Assembly: GCF_014334335.1 (NCBI RefSeq)
Contig: NZ_JACSEU010000001.1
Location: forward strand, 2,108,001-2,172,000
Origin: Treponema sp. Marseille-Q3903
GTDB taxonomy: Bacteria; Spirochaetota; Spirochaetia; Treponematales; Treponemataceae
Reading direction: 5' to 3'
Length of the DNA stretch: 64,000 nucleotides
Part shown: positions 16,435 to 24,658 of the stretch, piece after piece
How the letters are laid out: every line of letters begins with the position of its first letter
Numbering within the stretch: the stretch's first letter is position 1
Notes under the pieces: model-generated
Seen by the model: only the letters and a program-made list of their open reading frames with translations
The model's database searches: none
Told to the model about the DNA's origin: nothing
Translations under genes and position numbers: made by a program

Positions 16435-17834
16435 TTATTTGCCATGCTGAATTCCTTTTATGCTGAAAATTAAGTCGAACTGCGGTACAACTTGAACTCC
16501 TGCAGAGACAGAAGTGTACTCAAATGTACCTGTGTACCTCAAGAAAACATCGTTCGCATATTTTTCTATTGCAGTCAAATCGTAAACACTGCGAATATAT
16601 ATCATATCTCCATGGAAATTTTGAGCAAGGAAGGTTTCGTTGCCTGTCCATTGGTGGACAGAAACATCATTTGCAAGATATATACAGTTTCTGTCAAGAC
16701 CATAAGGATTTAAAATTGCAGGCAATTCTTTTAACTGAATATTGTTGTTTTTAGCAAGCAATTTCGCAATCTCATTGTATGCTGATTCGTTAAAATATGG
16801 TTGGTCATAATTTTCTTTTATATAATCAGCAATTACATTTACGTTTTTTGAGGCAACGACCGCTTTGAATATTTTTGCTTGTTTTTCTTTTTCCAAACGG
16901 TCATTCTGTGCAGCCCGCTTTTTTAATTCTTGCATAACATTATATTCTTGTAAGATTTCATTAAGTGCCAGCAACTTTTCTTCTTCCGTAGAAATATTTA
17001 AAACAATTTCTTCTTTATTTATTGAATCGGATTTATTTGCTCCAAATTTATGCGATGTAAGAATTATTTCTTCTGCAGCTTCTGTATTTTCTCTTGTTTT
17101 ATAACCCTTTACTATAATCGGAATCTCAAAAATACTATCATCAACTTCTGAATTGATTTTCTTTATCATCTGTCTGAAATAATCAATGTCTCCGAGTTTT
17201 TGTTTTTTCTGAAAACTATGATTTTTTATCCACTCGTTTTGGTTTTGAACTGCTTTTTCTTCAAAAAGTTTGTTGTAAGTTTTGTTTCTGATATCAAGTC
17301 TGAAATTCCAGGCAAACAAGACTTCCCAAAGAGCTTTTATGTCATTATCAAAATAAATATTCGTTCTAAGTCCGGCTGTTATTTTTTCGCCCATATAACC
17401 GACAAAGTCTTCAAAAATTAGATTATTATTAATTGGCTATAAAGAAGCCCTGCTTCCATTACTATTGGAATCATCGGGAATGCACCATGAATTCCACCTC
17501 CCAAACTTATATCAAAAAATTGTCTCTTTGTTAGGGCAACTGCTGAATATGAATTTTTTAAATAGAATCCAAATACATTATTTTTTTCAATGGTAGAGCC
17601 GTATCCATAAATAAAATTTGCTAATTTAAAATTTATTAAAAGATTTCCATTCGCACCACCACCAAACTGTGATTCAATGTCTGTACCAGAATATTTTTCT
17701 TCAAAAGCAAGAAAAATCTCGGGACTGACTGTAAAATCAATAGACGGCTTATTTCCGAGATATTCCGCAAAAAGCGAAACAGTTACAAAAATTTCAATTA
17801 CTTCAAGAATTAATTTCTTTTTCATAAAACGCAC
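16435..17834 (-). pseudogene. Exported protein gene broken by a frameshift
   Basis: Two frames read as one protein. The 5' part (17418-17834) starts MRFMKKKLILEVIEIFVTVSLFAE, a signal-like segment, then has alternating strands as in an outer-membrane barrel (FLAFEEKYSGTDI, GNLLINFKLANF). It ends at an AT-rich run (AATTAATAATAATC). A -1 shift continues through FEDFVGYMGEKITAGLRTNI into 319 more residues with a coiled region (LKKRAAQNDRLEKEKQAKIF). The fragments are unlikely to be independent genes because GYMGEK...YF continues the strand pattern. Family not recognised. Confidence 0.55.
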
Positions 17835-18377
17835 CTACCTTATCTTAAGACTTTTTTGTATATGGTTTGTCGATTTTTCAATTAATTTATTAAATTCACA
17901 GATTGCAATTTGATTTTTTTCTTTGAATGAATCATAAGATTCTTGCAAAAAAATAGCTGATATTAAATCTCCATCTATGATTTCATCTTCATTAGGATCT
18001 TTATTTTTCAAAAAATCATTATGAAGTTTTCTGATTTTATCCAAGATATTACAATAATCTTTCCGACATTTCTTGCTTGCATAAATGCTGAATTCCGATT
18101 GCATATTTTCCAGAACCGACAACATCTTGCCGCTGAATTGTTGATACGGTTCTCTTTTCAATAAAAACAGAATATTTAGAAATTTCAAATACAATTCTTT
18201 TTGACGGTCAAATACTTTTTTATGCTTATAATCTCTTAATGCAAATTTTACAGTTGCATAAGCAATTATAATAGGAAAAATAAAATCTTTGAGGAGAAAG
18301 CAAACTATTTCCATGAGCAAATCCCAGCTTTGTCGCAAATCCACAAGGTTCAGAATGAACGAGAGGATTTGCGGCAA
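17835..18377 (-). CDS. Hypothetical membrane-anchored protein
   Basis: 180 residues. One or two N-terminal membrane segments (IVCFLLKDFIFPIIIAYATV) are followed by a basic, helical cytoplasmic part. No family recognised. It directly precedes the broken barrel gene with no gap (stop at 17835, next start at 17834), so they are one transcriptional unit. An 8-bp-arm hairpin (GGCAAAGG/CCTTTGCC) overlaps its start codon region at about 18373-18400. Confidence 0.5.
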   Translation of the reverse strand: MPQILSFILNLVDLRQSWDLLMEIVCFLLKDFIFPIIIAYATVKFALRDYKHKKVFDRQKELYLKFLNILFLLKREPYQQFSGKMLSVLENMQSEFSIYASKKCRKDYCNILDKIRKLHNDFLKNKDPNEDEIIDGDLISAIFLQESYDSFKEKNQIAICEFNKLIEKSTNHIQKSLKIR

Positions 18378-18395
18378 AGGGCTTTTTCAAGTCCT

Positions 18396-18417
18396 TTGCC
18401 TAGTGTACACTAGGCAA
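18396..18417. promoter_or_regulatory. Perfect 22-bp palindrome, candidate operator
   Basis: Half-site TTGCCTAGTGT with its exact complement. It lies between the divergent genes at 18377 (-) and 18512 (+). A further inverted pair of 15-bp sites (GCATGAATGTGCTA type) is at 18424-18438 and 18486-18500, flanking the likely promoter of the helix-turn-helix gene. A dimeric regulator such as that protein could bind them. Confidence 0.45.
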
Positions 18418-18511
18418 TTTTTTCGCATGAATGTGCTAACTTTATTCTATTATAGGTACTATTAGCATGTTTATCAAGTAATAGATAGTACATTCGTGCT
18501 ATTTTTGTTTT

Positions 18512-18793
18512 ATGTTAGACTTTTGGTTAAGAGTAAAAGACAAGTTAGATTTTCAAGACTCAACACAAAGAGATTTAGCTCAAAATATAAATGAAAGTTA
18601 CAATACATTGCAATCATGGATAAATCGCGATAGACTTCCAAACGCAGAGCAAGCCGTTAAAATTGCAGAAGCCCTTAATACTTCTGTAGAATTTTTAGTA
18701 ACCGGAAAATCTAATAACAGAAAAAATGACCATTCAAAAACTGTAAAACTACTTGAACAAGCTATAGAAAATTTACAAAAAGAAATGCAGTAA
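18512..18793 (+). CDS. XRE-family helix-turn-helix regulator
   Basis: 93 residues with a standard Cro/C1-type domain: STQRDLAQNINESYNTLQSW then LPNAEQAVKIAEALNTSVEF. The C-terminus is a short helix. It is the only gene of the array on the + strand, facing away from its neighbours, and ends just before attC site C. The paired inverted repeats upstream suggest autoregulation. Similar small repressors occur in cassettes and prophages. Confidence 0.8.
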   Translation: MLDFWLRVKDKLDFQDSTQRDLAQNINESYNTLQSWINRDRLPNAEQAVKIAEALNTSVEFLVTGKSNNRKNDHSKTVKLLEQAIENLQKEMQ

Positions 18794-18824
18794 AACTACG
18801 ATAAGCGCCCCAGTGTGGGCGTCC

Positions 18825-18968
18825 ACATAACATTCGCTTATCCTGCATTTGCGCCTTTACCGATGCGTATAGCAGCGGCAAAGTTGGCGCGAAAGTTGCG
18901 GTGCCGTATAGGCACTTTAAGCAACTTTCGTGACAAAACAAATGTCAGCGTTGAAGTGGGTGTTAGGC
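18825..18968 (-). other. attC-like recombination site C (long type)
   Basis: Read on the - strand it begins GCCTAAC (perfect RYYYAAC) and ends GTTATGT. The outer arms CACTTCAACGCTGACATTTG and CAAATGCAGGATAAGCG pair imperfectly, the extrahelical-base pattern of attC. The centre is long. The gene stop for the PfkB kinase overlaps its first bases. A GCGCCC/GGGCGT hairpin lies just outside at 18805-18823. Confidence 0.8.
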
Positions 18969-19904
18969 GTTTTTTATAATCTCCTCCAGTTTATTTTCAC
19001 TTACAAAACCTTTTGCTCCACCTGATTCTCCAATTTTATATGATGCAAAATATACGGCTTTTTCAAGACACTGATGAGGTTTTAGTCCTTTTAAATAATA
19101 ATGAACAAAACTGGAAAAAAGAGCATCTCCTGCTCCAACGGTATTTACTACAGGACGCGTGTATACACTTTTTACAAAATAAAACTGTTCTGTTGTTCCG
19201 TCAAAAAGCAAGGCTCCTTTTTCTCCTTGCCCTAAAACAATAACGTTATTTTTATATTCATTATAAATGGATATAACAAAATCTTCAGGACAACACGGCA
19301 ATCCCTCATCGCTCAAAAAAACGACATCTGACTGTTCTAAAAATCTTTTATTATAAGAATCGTGAATGTCTGTTAAAATATGCACATCTGTAAAAACTGG
19401 TTTTCCAATTTTTTTTGCATTTTTTATTAACTCATCGTTAAAATTAATATTGCAAATAACTATTCCATCACAATTTGAAATATCATGTTCGATATTTTTC
19501 AAAGAAATGCATCGTTCCTGAATATTTTTCAAATCACAATATACTTTCCGCTTTCCCTGATCGTCAAACATAACGACGGATGTACATGTAGCATCAAGCT
19601 CTTGAACAATATTTTTTGTAGAAAGGCATATTTTTTCTAAATTTTCTTTTATGAAATTTCCAAAAGGGTCTTTTCCAATAATTGAAACCGGAATAATTTC
19701 ATCTCCTAATACCGAAAGGGCGTTCATTACATTATAAGCAACTCCGCTTATGTCAAAATTGACTTTATTGAATGAATACTCAATCGGACAATAATGGATA
19801 GGGAAATTCCCAATAGCAATGTTCGTTTCTATGTTGATTAATCCGCTTACTAAAATTTTCAATGTATTATTCCTTTTGTATGTCTTTTGCATATCCGCCG
19901 CCAT
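18963..19904 (-). CDS. PfkB-family sugar/nucleoside kinase
   Basis: About 300 residues. The signature NTVGAGDALFSS (anion hole and catalytic Asp) and the N-terminal LKILVSGLINIE with a GVAYNVMNALSVLG segment are typical of ribokinase-like kinases. Substrate unknown. The first ATG (19904) lies inside the preceding recombination site; a TTG at 19862 preceded by AAAGGAA and giving LKILVSG fits the family start better. It is a single-gene cassette ending at attC site C. Confidence 0.85.
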   Translation of the reverse strand: MAADMQKTYKRNNTLKILVSGLINIETNIAIGNFPIHYCPIEYSFNKVNFDISGVAYNVMNALSVLGDEIIPVSIIGKDPFGNFIKENLEKICLSTKNIVQELDATCTSVVMFDDQGKRKVYCDLKNIQERCISLKNIEHDISNCDGIVICNINFNDELIKNAKKIGKPVFTDVHILTDIHDSYNKRFLEQSDVVFLSDEGLPCCPEDFVISIYNEYKNNVIVLGQGEKGALLFDGTTEQFYFVKSVYTRPVVNTVGAGDALFSSFVHYYLKGLKPHQCLEKAVYFASYKIGESGGAKGFVSENKLEEIIKNA

Positions 19905-20061
19905 TGCTTATCCTGCATTTGTGACTTTGCCGATGCGCATAGCAGCGGCAAAGTTGGCGCGAAAGTTCATAAAAACGGACACGGATGTTCATTCTTAATA
20001 AGGCGACCGCTCAAGCAACTTTCGCGCAAAAACAAATGTCATGTTGAAGCGAGTGTTAGAC
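19905..20061 (-). other. attC-like recombination site D (long type)
   Basis: On the - strand begins GTCTAAC (perfect RYYYAAC), overlapping the stop of viaA, with arms CGCTTCAACATGACATTTG and CAAATGCAGGATAAGCAATG nearly as in site C, and the same ACTTTCGCGC-type central arms. The right core (after ATAAGC) is degenerate, so this site may recombine poorly. Confidence 0.7.
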
Positions 20062-22041
20062 GTTATCCATTTCTTCAATCTGTCGTATTAATTTTTTACT
20101 TGAATCTTTAGAACTTGTATCATAAATCCAGTTTTTATCAAATGTAGAAATTACTTCATTATTTCCACCACTTGTTACTGCAAGACTAAAGAAACGGCAT
20201 TTCTGTTCCTGTTGTACTTTTATTTTTCCTTCCAATTCGACACCTAATTTCCCCATCACAAAGTCTGAAATCATTAGAACATCGGCATTTTTCCATTCTT
20301 TTTCTTCAAGCAGTTTTACAGAATGATTAAGTGCAGGATTTGCGTCTGTACCGCCGTTAAAACTCATACGAAGAAATTTTACAAGATTTGTTATGCCATC
20401 TGTAGAATTAAAAGAACTTAAATCCATTGTTTCAATTCCCGTAGAAAAAGAAATTAAATAACACCCCCGTTCTTCTTCAAGCGATTTTTGTGCTAATGCA
20501 AAAGCTACTGTTTTTGCAACTCTTTCCGGAGTCCCTTGCATAGAGCCGGATGTGTCAACGCAAATAATCATCGGTCCTTTATGCTCTATTGTTTCTCCAA
20601 CTTCAACTTCTTCAAGTTCCTCATGTGTTTTTTTATATTCAATATTTCTGGTATAAGAATATGATAAAAGTTGTTTTTGAGCATATTTCATTTTAAATAT
20701 TTGACGTGTTGAGGGATTATTGTATAATGCCAGTTCCGATGGTAATGCATCCAACAAAGAATCGGAAAGTCTTAGCCCTGCAATTTCTCCTTTATAGGCC
20801 GGTTCAGGATTATAAACAGTTTCTACCACAATTTTAGCACGTAATTCCTTATGAAATTCCTGTTCCTCCTGATGGTGACGACCAATCATTTCAGCAAGTG
20901 CAGTCAATTCTTCATCATCTTGTAAAAGTTCCGCATACTTCTCAAGAATATCAAAACCATTGTCATTTAATTCTCCTTGTGCTAAGTCCCAAAGTCGTCC
21001 GAAATTCTTTGTAAATGATTTTAACCGCTCAAAAATCTTCTTAAATTTTTCGATTTTTTCATAAAGTTCTTTCAACAATATTTTTCGTTGCTTTTCAATT
21101 TGTGCAAGCTCCCAATCGGTTTTTCTACGAATAAGTTCTTTTTGCATTTCCGCTTTTAAATTACGGGAAAGAATTTGATTTTCTTCTGCAATCGCTTTTT
21201 CCGACTTTTTCTTTTTTTCAGTAGATATATTTTCTTCAAATGAATTTTGGTAAAAATCTAAATCAATATTCGGTTTATAAGTTTTTACCGATTGAATTTT
21301 ATTGTAGCCAGAAATATATTTTTTGATTCCTATTTGTAAATCTTTAGGAAAAACAGGATCAATTTGCTGATTAAAAACAGTTTCGTCGACAAAAGGATTT
21401 TCTTTTTCCAGAATTTTATTTGTCTTTTCCGTCCATTCAACAATATCTTTTTTTATTGATTCTTCTAGTGAAGTTTGAGATTTTGCAAAATTAAGCAACT
21501 CTTGTTGTAAAGAGTCAGTGGGATTTAATACGGAAAGAGCGGCTTTACTCAAAGCATTTTCTTTTGAATCTGTAAAACTAGGGTGAAACTGTCCATTGTG
21601 ATATGAACTTTGAACGGAATCGACAAAACTTTTTCTCTTTTCTTCCGTGCTGAATGCAGTTCCGAATTTTTCTTCTCTGCGAATATCCTTATTTTGCGAA
21701 TATGATTTTTCAATGTTTTCAGAAAGCTCTTTTTTAGCACTATGTAACCAGCTAAATACGTTCTTATATATTTCATTAATAGCAGCCGGATTATTTTTTG
21801 TAGAATGTGCAGTATCATTTCTTGCGTATTTTACCGCATCACTATAGAAAGAAAATTTCTTGTAATTTGTCGCTGCAACTGCGTTCCCAAGTTGAATTAT
21901 ATTGAAGAGAAGCGCATCATTTTCTTCTTTTGTGAGTTTTTCATATACAGGACAAGACTTATATTTTGATTGAATTTCTTCAATGCGTTGCAAAGCTTCC
22001 TGTGAAAACTCGCGAGAACGATCAGAAATTTTATTTTTCAT
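20056..22041 (-). CDS. viaA: ViaA-like VWA-domain protein, partner of RavA
   Basis: About 660 residues. The C-terminal third is a von Willebrand A domain with a complete metal-site motif: CVDTSGSMQGTPERVA, MSFNGGTDANPAL, and MISDFVMG. The rest is helical and charged. ViaA acts with the AAA+ ATPase RavA; in E. coli the pair influences respiratory complexes and aminoglycoside uptake. The ATG at 22041 overlaps the ravA stop by 11 bp, so the two are coupled. At about 660 residues it is longer than E. coli ViaA (483 aa), mainly in the N-terminal helical part. An attC site follows immediately. Confidence 0.85.
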   Translation of the reverse strand: MKNKISDRSREFSQEALQRIEEIQSKYKSCPVYEKLTKEENDALLFNIIQLGNAVAATNYKKFSFYSDAVKYARNDTAHSTKNNPAAINEIYKNVFSWLHSAKKELSENIEKSYSQNKDIRREEKFGTAFSTEEKRKSFVDSVQSSYHNGQFHPSFTDSKENALSKAALSVLNPTDSLQQELLNFAKSQTSLEESIKKDIVEWTEKTNKILEKENPFVDETVFNQQIDPVFPKDLQIGIKKYISGYNKIQSVKTYKPNIDLDFYQNSFEENISTEKKKKSEKAIAEENQILSRNLKAEMQKELIRRKTDWELAQIEKQRKILLKELYEKIEKFKKIFERLKSFTKNFGRLWDLAQGELNDNGFDILEKYAELLQDDEELTALAEMIGRHHQEEQEFHKELRAKIVVETVYNPEPAYKGEIAGLRLSDSLLDALPSELALYNNPSTRQIFKMKYAQKQLLSYSYTRNIEYKKTHEELEEVEVGETIEHKGPMIICVDTSGSMQGTPERVAKTVAFALAQKSLEEERGCYLISFSTGIETMDLSSFNSTDGITNLVKFLRMSFNGGTDANPALNHSVKLLEEKEWKNADVLMISDFVMGKLGVELEGKIKVQQEQKCRFFSLAVTSGGNNEVISTFDKNWIYDTSSKDSSKKLIRQIEEMDNV

Positions 22042-23677
22042 AACGATTCTTCTGCTTAGCCAATTCAAGTTTTAAATCTTCAAGTTTTTTCTTTTCGTCT
22101 TCAATTTTTGAAGTAATAATTTCTTTAAACGATTGCTGAGCAAAAAGGTTTTCATTGTAAGGTTTTTCGATCTCTGCCCGAAAATCTTGCAAAGAGCTTA
22201 GTTCCTTTTCAATAGAATTGGCAATCGGAGCATATTTTTCCAAATCAAACTTTTCTTTTGTGGCGGTATATGCAACATTATTATTGAAGATAACATCATC
22301 TTTTACAATCCCCTCTTTTTGATCAATAACGGTATTTGTTTTTATTTTTATCGAGTTATTTGGATAATTTCTATTCTTCATAATAAAGTTTTTATCAATG
22401 TCTTCGTAATAATCAATAGTCCTTTCATTCCTTAAATTTGGATCATTTACATCATAATAATAACGTCGTTGATAATTTTGTGCATAATAGTCATTATCAA
22501 TTAACTCCTTCGATATAAAAGCAATATTTTGTTTGTCTATTTCTGCTGCATAAAAATTCCTATTTCCGATTCTTTTTTCAACAGGTTCTTCATGTGTAGT
22601 CTGCTTAAGTTTCTTATACCAAGTAGAATCAACATCATTCTTAAAAATTTTTATCTGTTCTTCAATATCATCAATAGCAGTCGTACATTCCAAACCGTGT
22701 GCCTGTACGATTTCTTTTACAATCGACTTCACCTCTTCTCGTTGTTTTGGTGTATTCCAAATACAGTAGGTAATAAGTTGCATATCCATCAAGTCAACTT
22801 CCGTGCGATCACACAGGAATGCCGATGTTTTAAGAAGATGAATTATTTTTTTCCATCTTCGATCAGAAACATAAAATTTTTCTTTTTCTTCGCGATTCTT
22901 TTCATGATTCTTTACTTCAAGTTCACGACGGATTTCCGTGATCACATCTTTTATTTTATCGGTAAGAATTATGCCATTGATTTTTTCAGACCAAGTTTGC
23001 AGTTCTTCAATTGTTAAAAAACTAGACCTCATATTTTCGGGAATAACAAGTTCTTTCCCCGATTTTTCACACAAGTCAAAAAAAGATTTCTCATTTTCTA
23101 AAGAAACCGGATTTACCATAGTGCGAATAATAAATCTATCGTAAAGCGCTTCAAGGCCTGCCTTTTCTTTCGGCAGTTCATTCGATGCTGCAAGCAAAAT
23201 CTGTAGCGGAACTTTCTCGACGTTGTTTCCATTACGGAATTTCTTTTCATTTATAATCGTTAAGAGAGTGTTTAAGATTGCAGGTCCGCTTTTCCAAATC
23301 TCGTCAAGAAATGCAATATTAGCCTCCGGTAAATATCCGTTCGTGTTCTTTTCGTAAATGCCTTCGTCGAGACCTTTGAGTTTTACCGAACCGAAAATCT
23401 CGTCTGGAGTTGAAAATTCGTTCATCAAATATTCAAAATATTTTGTTCCTTCTTTAAATGCGTGATGAATTCTTGAGCTAATCATACTCTTTGCGGTTCC
23501 CGGAGGACCGAGAAAAAAGATACTTTCGCCGGCAACTGCACTAAGCAATGCAAGACGAATAGCTTCTTCTTTTTCATAAAGACCTGTATTAAGAAAATCA
23601 AGGAGCTTTTTTATTCTTTGCCGAACCGATTTTAATGTTGATTCGGAATGCACTTTTTGTAAATCATTAGATTCCAT
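22031..23677 (-). CDS. ravA: RavA-like MoxR-family AAA+ ATPase
   Basis: 548 residues. Walker A GPPGTAKS (57-64), Walker B IAFLDE (121-126) followed by IWKSGPAILNTLLTIINEKK, sensor LLAASNELP, and FYVSDRRWKKIIHLLKTSAF, all close to E. coli RavA as I remember it. The C-terminal 200 residues are less conserved. It forms a two-gene unit with viaA. Upstream is a 16-bp-arm hairpin and then attC site E, so the pair is a 3.7-kb cassette, large for an integron. Confidence 0.9.
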   Translation of the reverse strand: MESNDLQKVHSESTLKSVRQRIKKLLDFLNTGLYEKEEAIRLALLSAVAGESIFFLGPPGTAKSMISSRIHHAFKEGTKYFEYLMNEFSTPDEIFGSVKLKGLDEGIYEKNTNGYLPEANIAFLDEIWKSGPAILNTLLTIINEKKFRNGNNVEKVPLQILLAASNELPKEKAGLEALYDRFIIRTMVNPVSLENEKSFFDLCEKSGKELVIPENMRSSFLTIEELQTWSEKINGIILTDKIKDVITEIRRELEVKNHEKNREEKEKFYVSDRRWKKIIHLLKTSAFLCDRTEVDLMDMQLITYCIWNTPKQREEVKSIVKEIVQAHGLECTTAIDDIEEQIKIFKNDVDSTWYKKLKQTTHEEPVEKRIGNRNFYAAEIDKQNIAFISKELIDNDYYAQNYQRRYYYDVNDPNLRNERTIDYYEDIDKNFIMKNRNYPNNSIKIKTNTVIDQKEGIVKDDVIFNNNVAYTATKEKFDLEKYAPIANSIEKELSSLQDFRAEIEKPYNENLFAQQSFKEIITSKIEDEKKKLEDLKLELAKQKNRYEK

Positions 23678-23719
23678 ATTATCCTCTTTTTTATTTAAAA
23701 TTTGCGGCTCACAGAGCCG

Positions 23720-23754
23720 CCCATTGTACGGACGCTCAGCGTCCGTACAATGGG
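23720..23754. repeat. Perfect 16-bp-arm hairpin beside attC site E
   Basis: Arms CCCATTGTACGGACGC and its complement around TCA, preceded by a GCGGCTC/GAGCCGC hairpin at 23704-23720. No T run follows on either side, so it is not a standard terminator. It lies in the leader of ravA and directly abuts the attC core. Confidence 0.6.
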
Positions 23755-23820
23755 TGTTTATCCTGCATTGCGTGCTAGTATAGGGTCTGTCCGCAATGTC
23801 ATGTTGAAGCTAGTTTAGGT
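23753..23820 (-). other. attC-like recombination site E
   Basis: On the - strand begins ACCTAAAC (imperfect core), then GCTTCAACATGACATTGCG; on the other side CGCAATGCAGGATAAACACC pairs with it, as in sites C and D. Follows the toxin gene by 8 bp. Confidence 0.7.
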
Positions 23821-23828
23821 ATTTTTTT

Positions 23829-24098
23829 TTATTGATGATAATGTGTACCGCACTGAACAATATACAATTTATTATCTTCAACTTTATATACAAGTCTATT
23901 TACCGTATCTATTCTTCTGCTCCAATACCCTGATAATTCATGCTTTAATGGTTCAGGTTGTCCTTTTCCCTTGTCGATACCATTTCTTTCAATATCTTTA
24001 ATTAAATCATGCGTGCTTTTTATCAATTTTTGTTGGTGCTTGTTAAAAAGTTCGCAATAATCTTTCCATGCAATATCAGACCAAACTTTTACCATCAC
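23829..24098 (-). CDS. yoeB: YoeB/Txe-type mRNA interferase toxin
   Basis: About 88 residues. WKDYCELFNKHQQKLIKST, then PEPLKHELSGYWSRRIDTVN RLVY and a GTHYHQ end are the Txe/YoeB signature, including the C-terminal His/Tyr of the ribonuclease site. Acts on mRNA at the ribosome. It overlaps the antitoxin stop and is followed by attC site E; this is the first recognisable cassette of the array. Confidence 0.9.
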   Translation of the reverse strand: MMVKVWSDIAWKDYCELFNKHQQKLIKSTHDLIKDIERNGIDKGKGQPEPLKHELSGYWSRRIDTVNRLVYKVEDNKLYIVQCGTHYHQ

Positions 24099-24355
24099 TA
24101 GAGTTCCTTCAATTCATGGATTTGACATCTCCCGGTTTCAATCTGATTTATGCTTTTACGCAAATATCTCATATTTTCTTCTGAATAAATATACGGATCT
24201 TCGGATGCTTTCAGCGCAAAGGGCAGTCCGTTTTCTCGAATTGTAGCCTTTACAAAAGAATTTATAGCCGAAGAAATATTGATTCCCATAGAATCACATA
24301 TTCGCTCAAAAGTTATTTTATCATCATTTGTAATTTTTGCCGATATTGTAGTCAT
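24098..24355 (-). CDS. RelB/DinJ-family antitoxin
   Basis: 85 residues with a ribbon-helix-helix N-terminus: TTISAKITNDDKITFERICDSMGINISSAIN and FVKATIRENGLPFAL, the usual RelB/DinJ pattern, and an acidic tail that would wrap the toxin. Precedes and overlaps the YoeB-type toxin. The pair normally represses its own promoter, which must lie in 24356-24400. Confidence 0.9.
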   Translation of the reverse strand: MTTISAKITNDDKITFERICDSMGINISSAINSFVKATIRENGLPFALKASEDPYIYSEENMRYLRKSINQIETGRCQIHELKEL

Positions 24356-24623
24356 GATTAATACCTCTTACTACAATATACTACATAAGTTTCTAGATAT
24401 CAACTATTAAACCTTTTAATAATCAAATTTTCGGTATTCCATTTTTCCGGTCGGTGTTACACAGCGAAGCAAAGCTATCATTTTATGACCTTTATGTTTT
24501 TCTTTCTTCTTCTGTATTTTTATTGCATATTTTTCTTTTTCATTTTTCTTACTTAATATCCTTATTTACATAATAGCCTCCCGGACGTAATTCCTCGCAC
24601 GCCGAATGCACCATTCCCCACCC
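24356..24623. other. Intergenic region between the cassette array and polA
   Basis: Contains the toxin-antitoxin promoter region (CTACAATATACTAC near 24370). I looked for an integrase gene, attI or an attC here and see none. Confidence 0.5.
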
Positions 24624-24652
24624 TTGCCCTCTAATCAGCATTTCCGTAAAAT
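24624..24652 (+). promoter_or_regulatory. polA promoter, apparently giving a leaderless mRNA
   Basis: TTGCCC at 24624-24629, 17 bp, TAAAAT at 24647-24652, six bases, then the ATG at 24659. There is no Shine-Dalgarno sequence between them. Confidence 0.5.
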
Positions 24653-24658
24653 AAAGTC

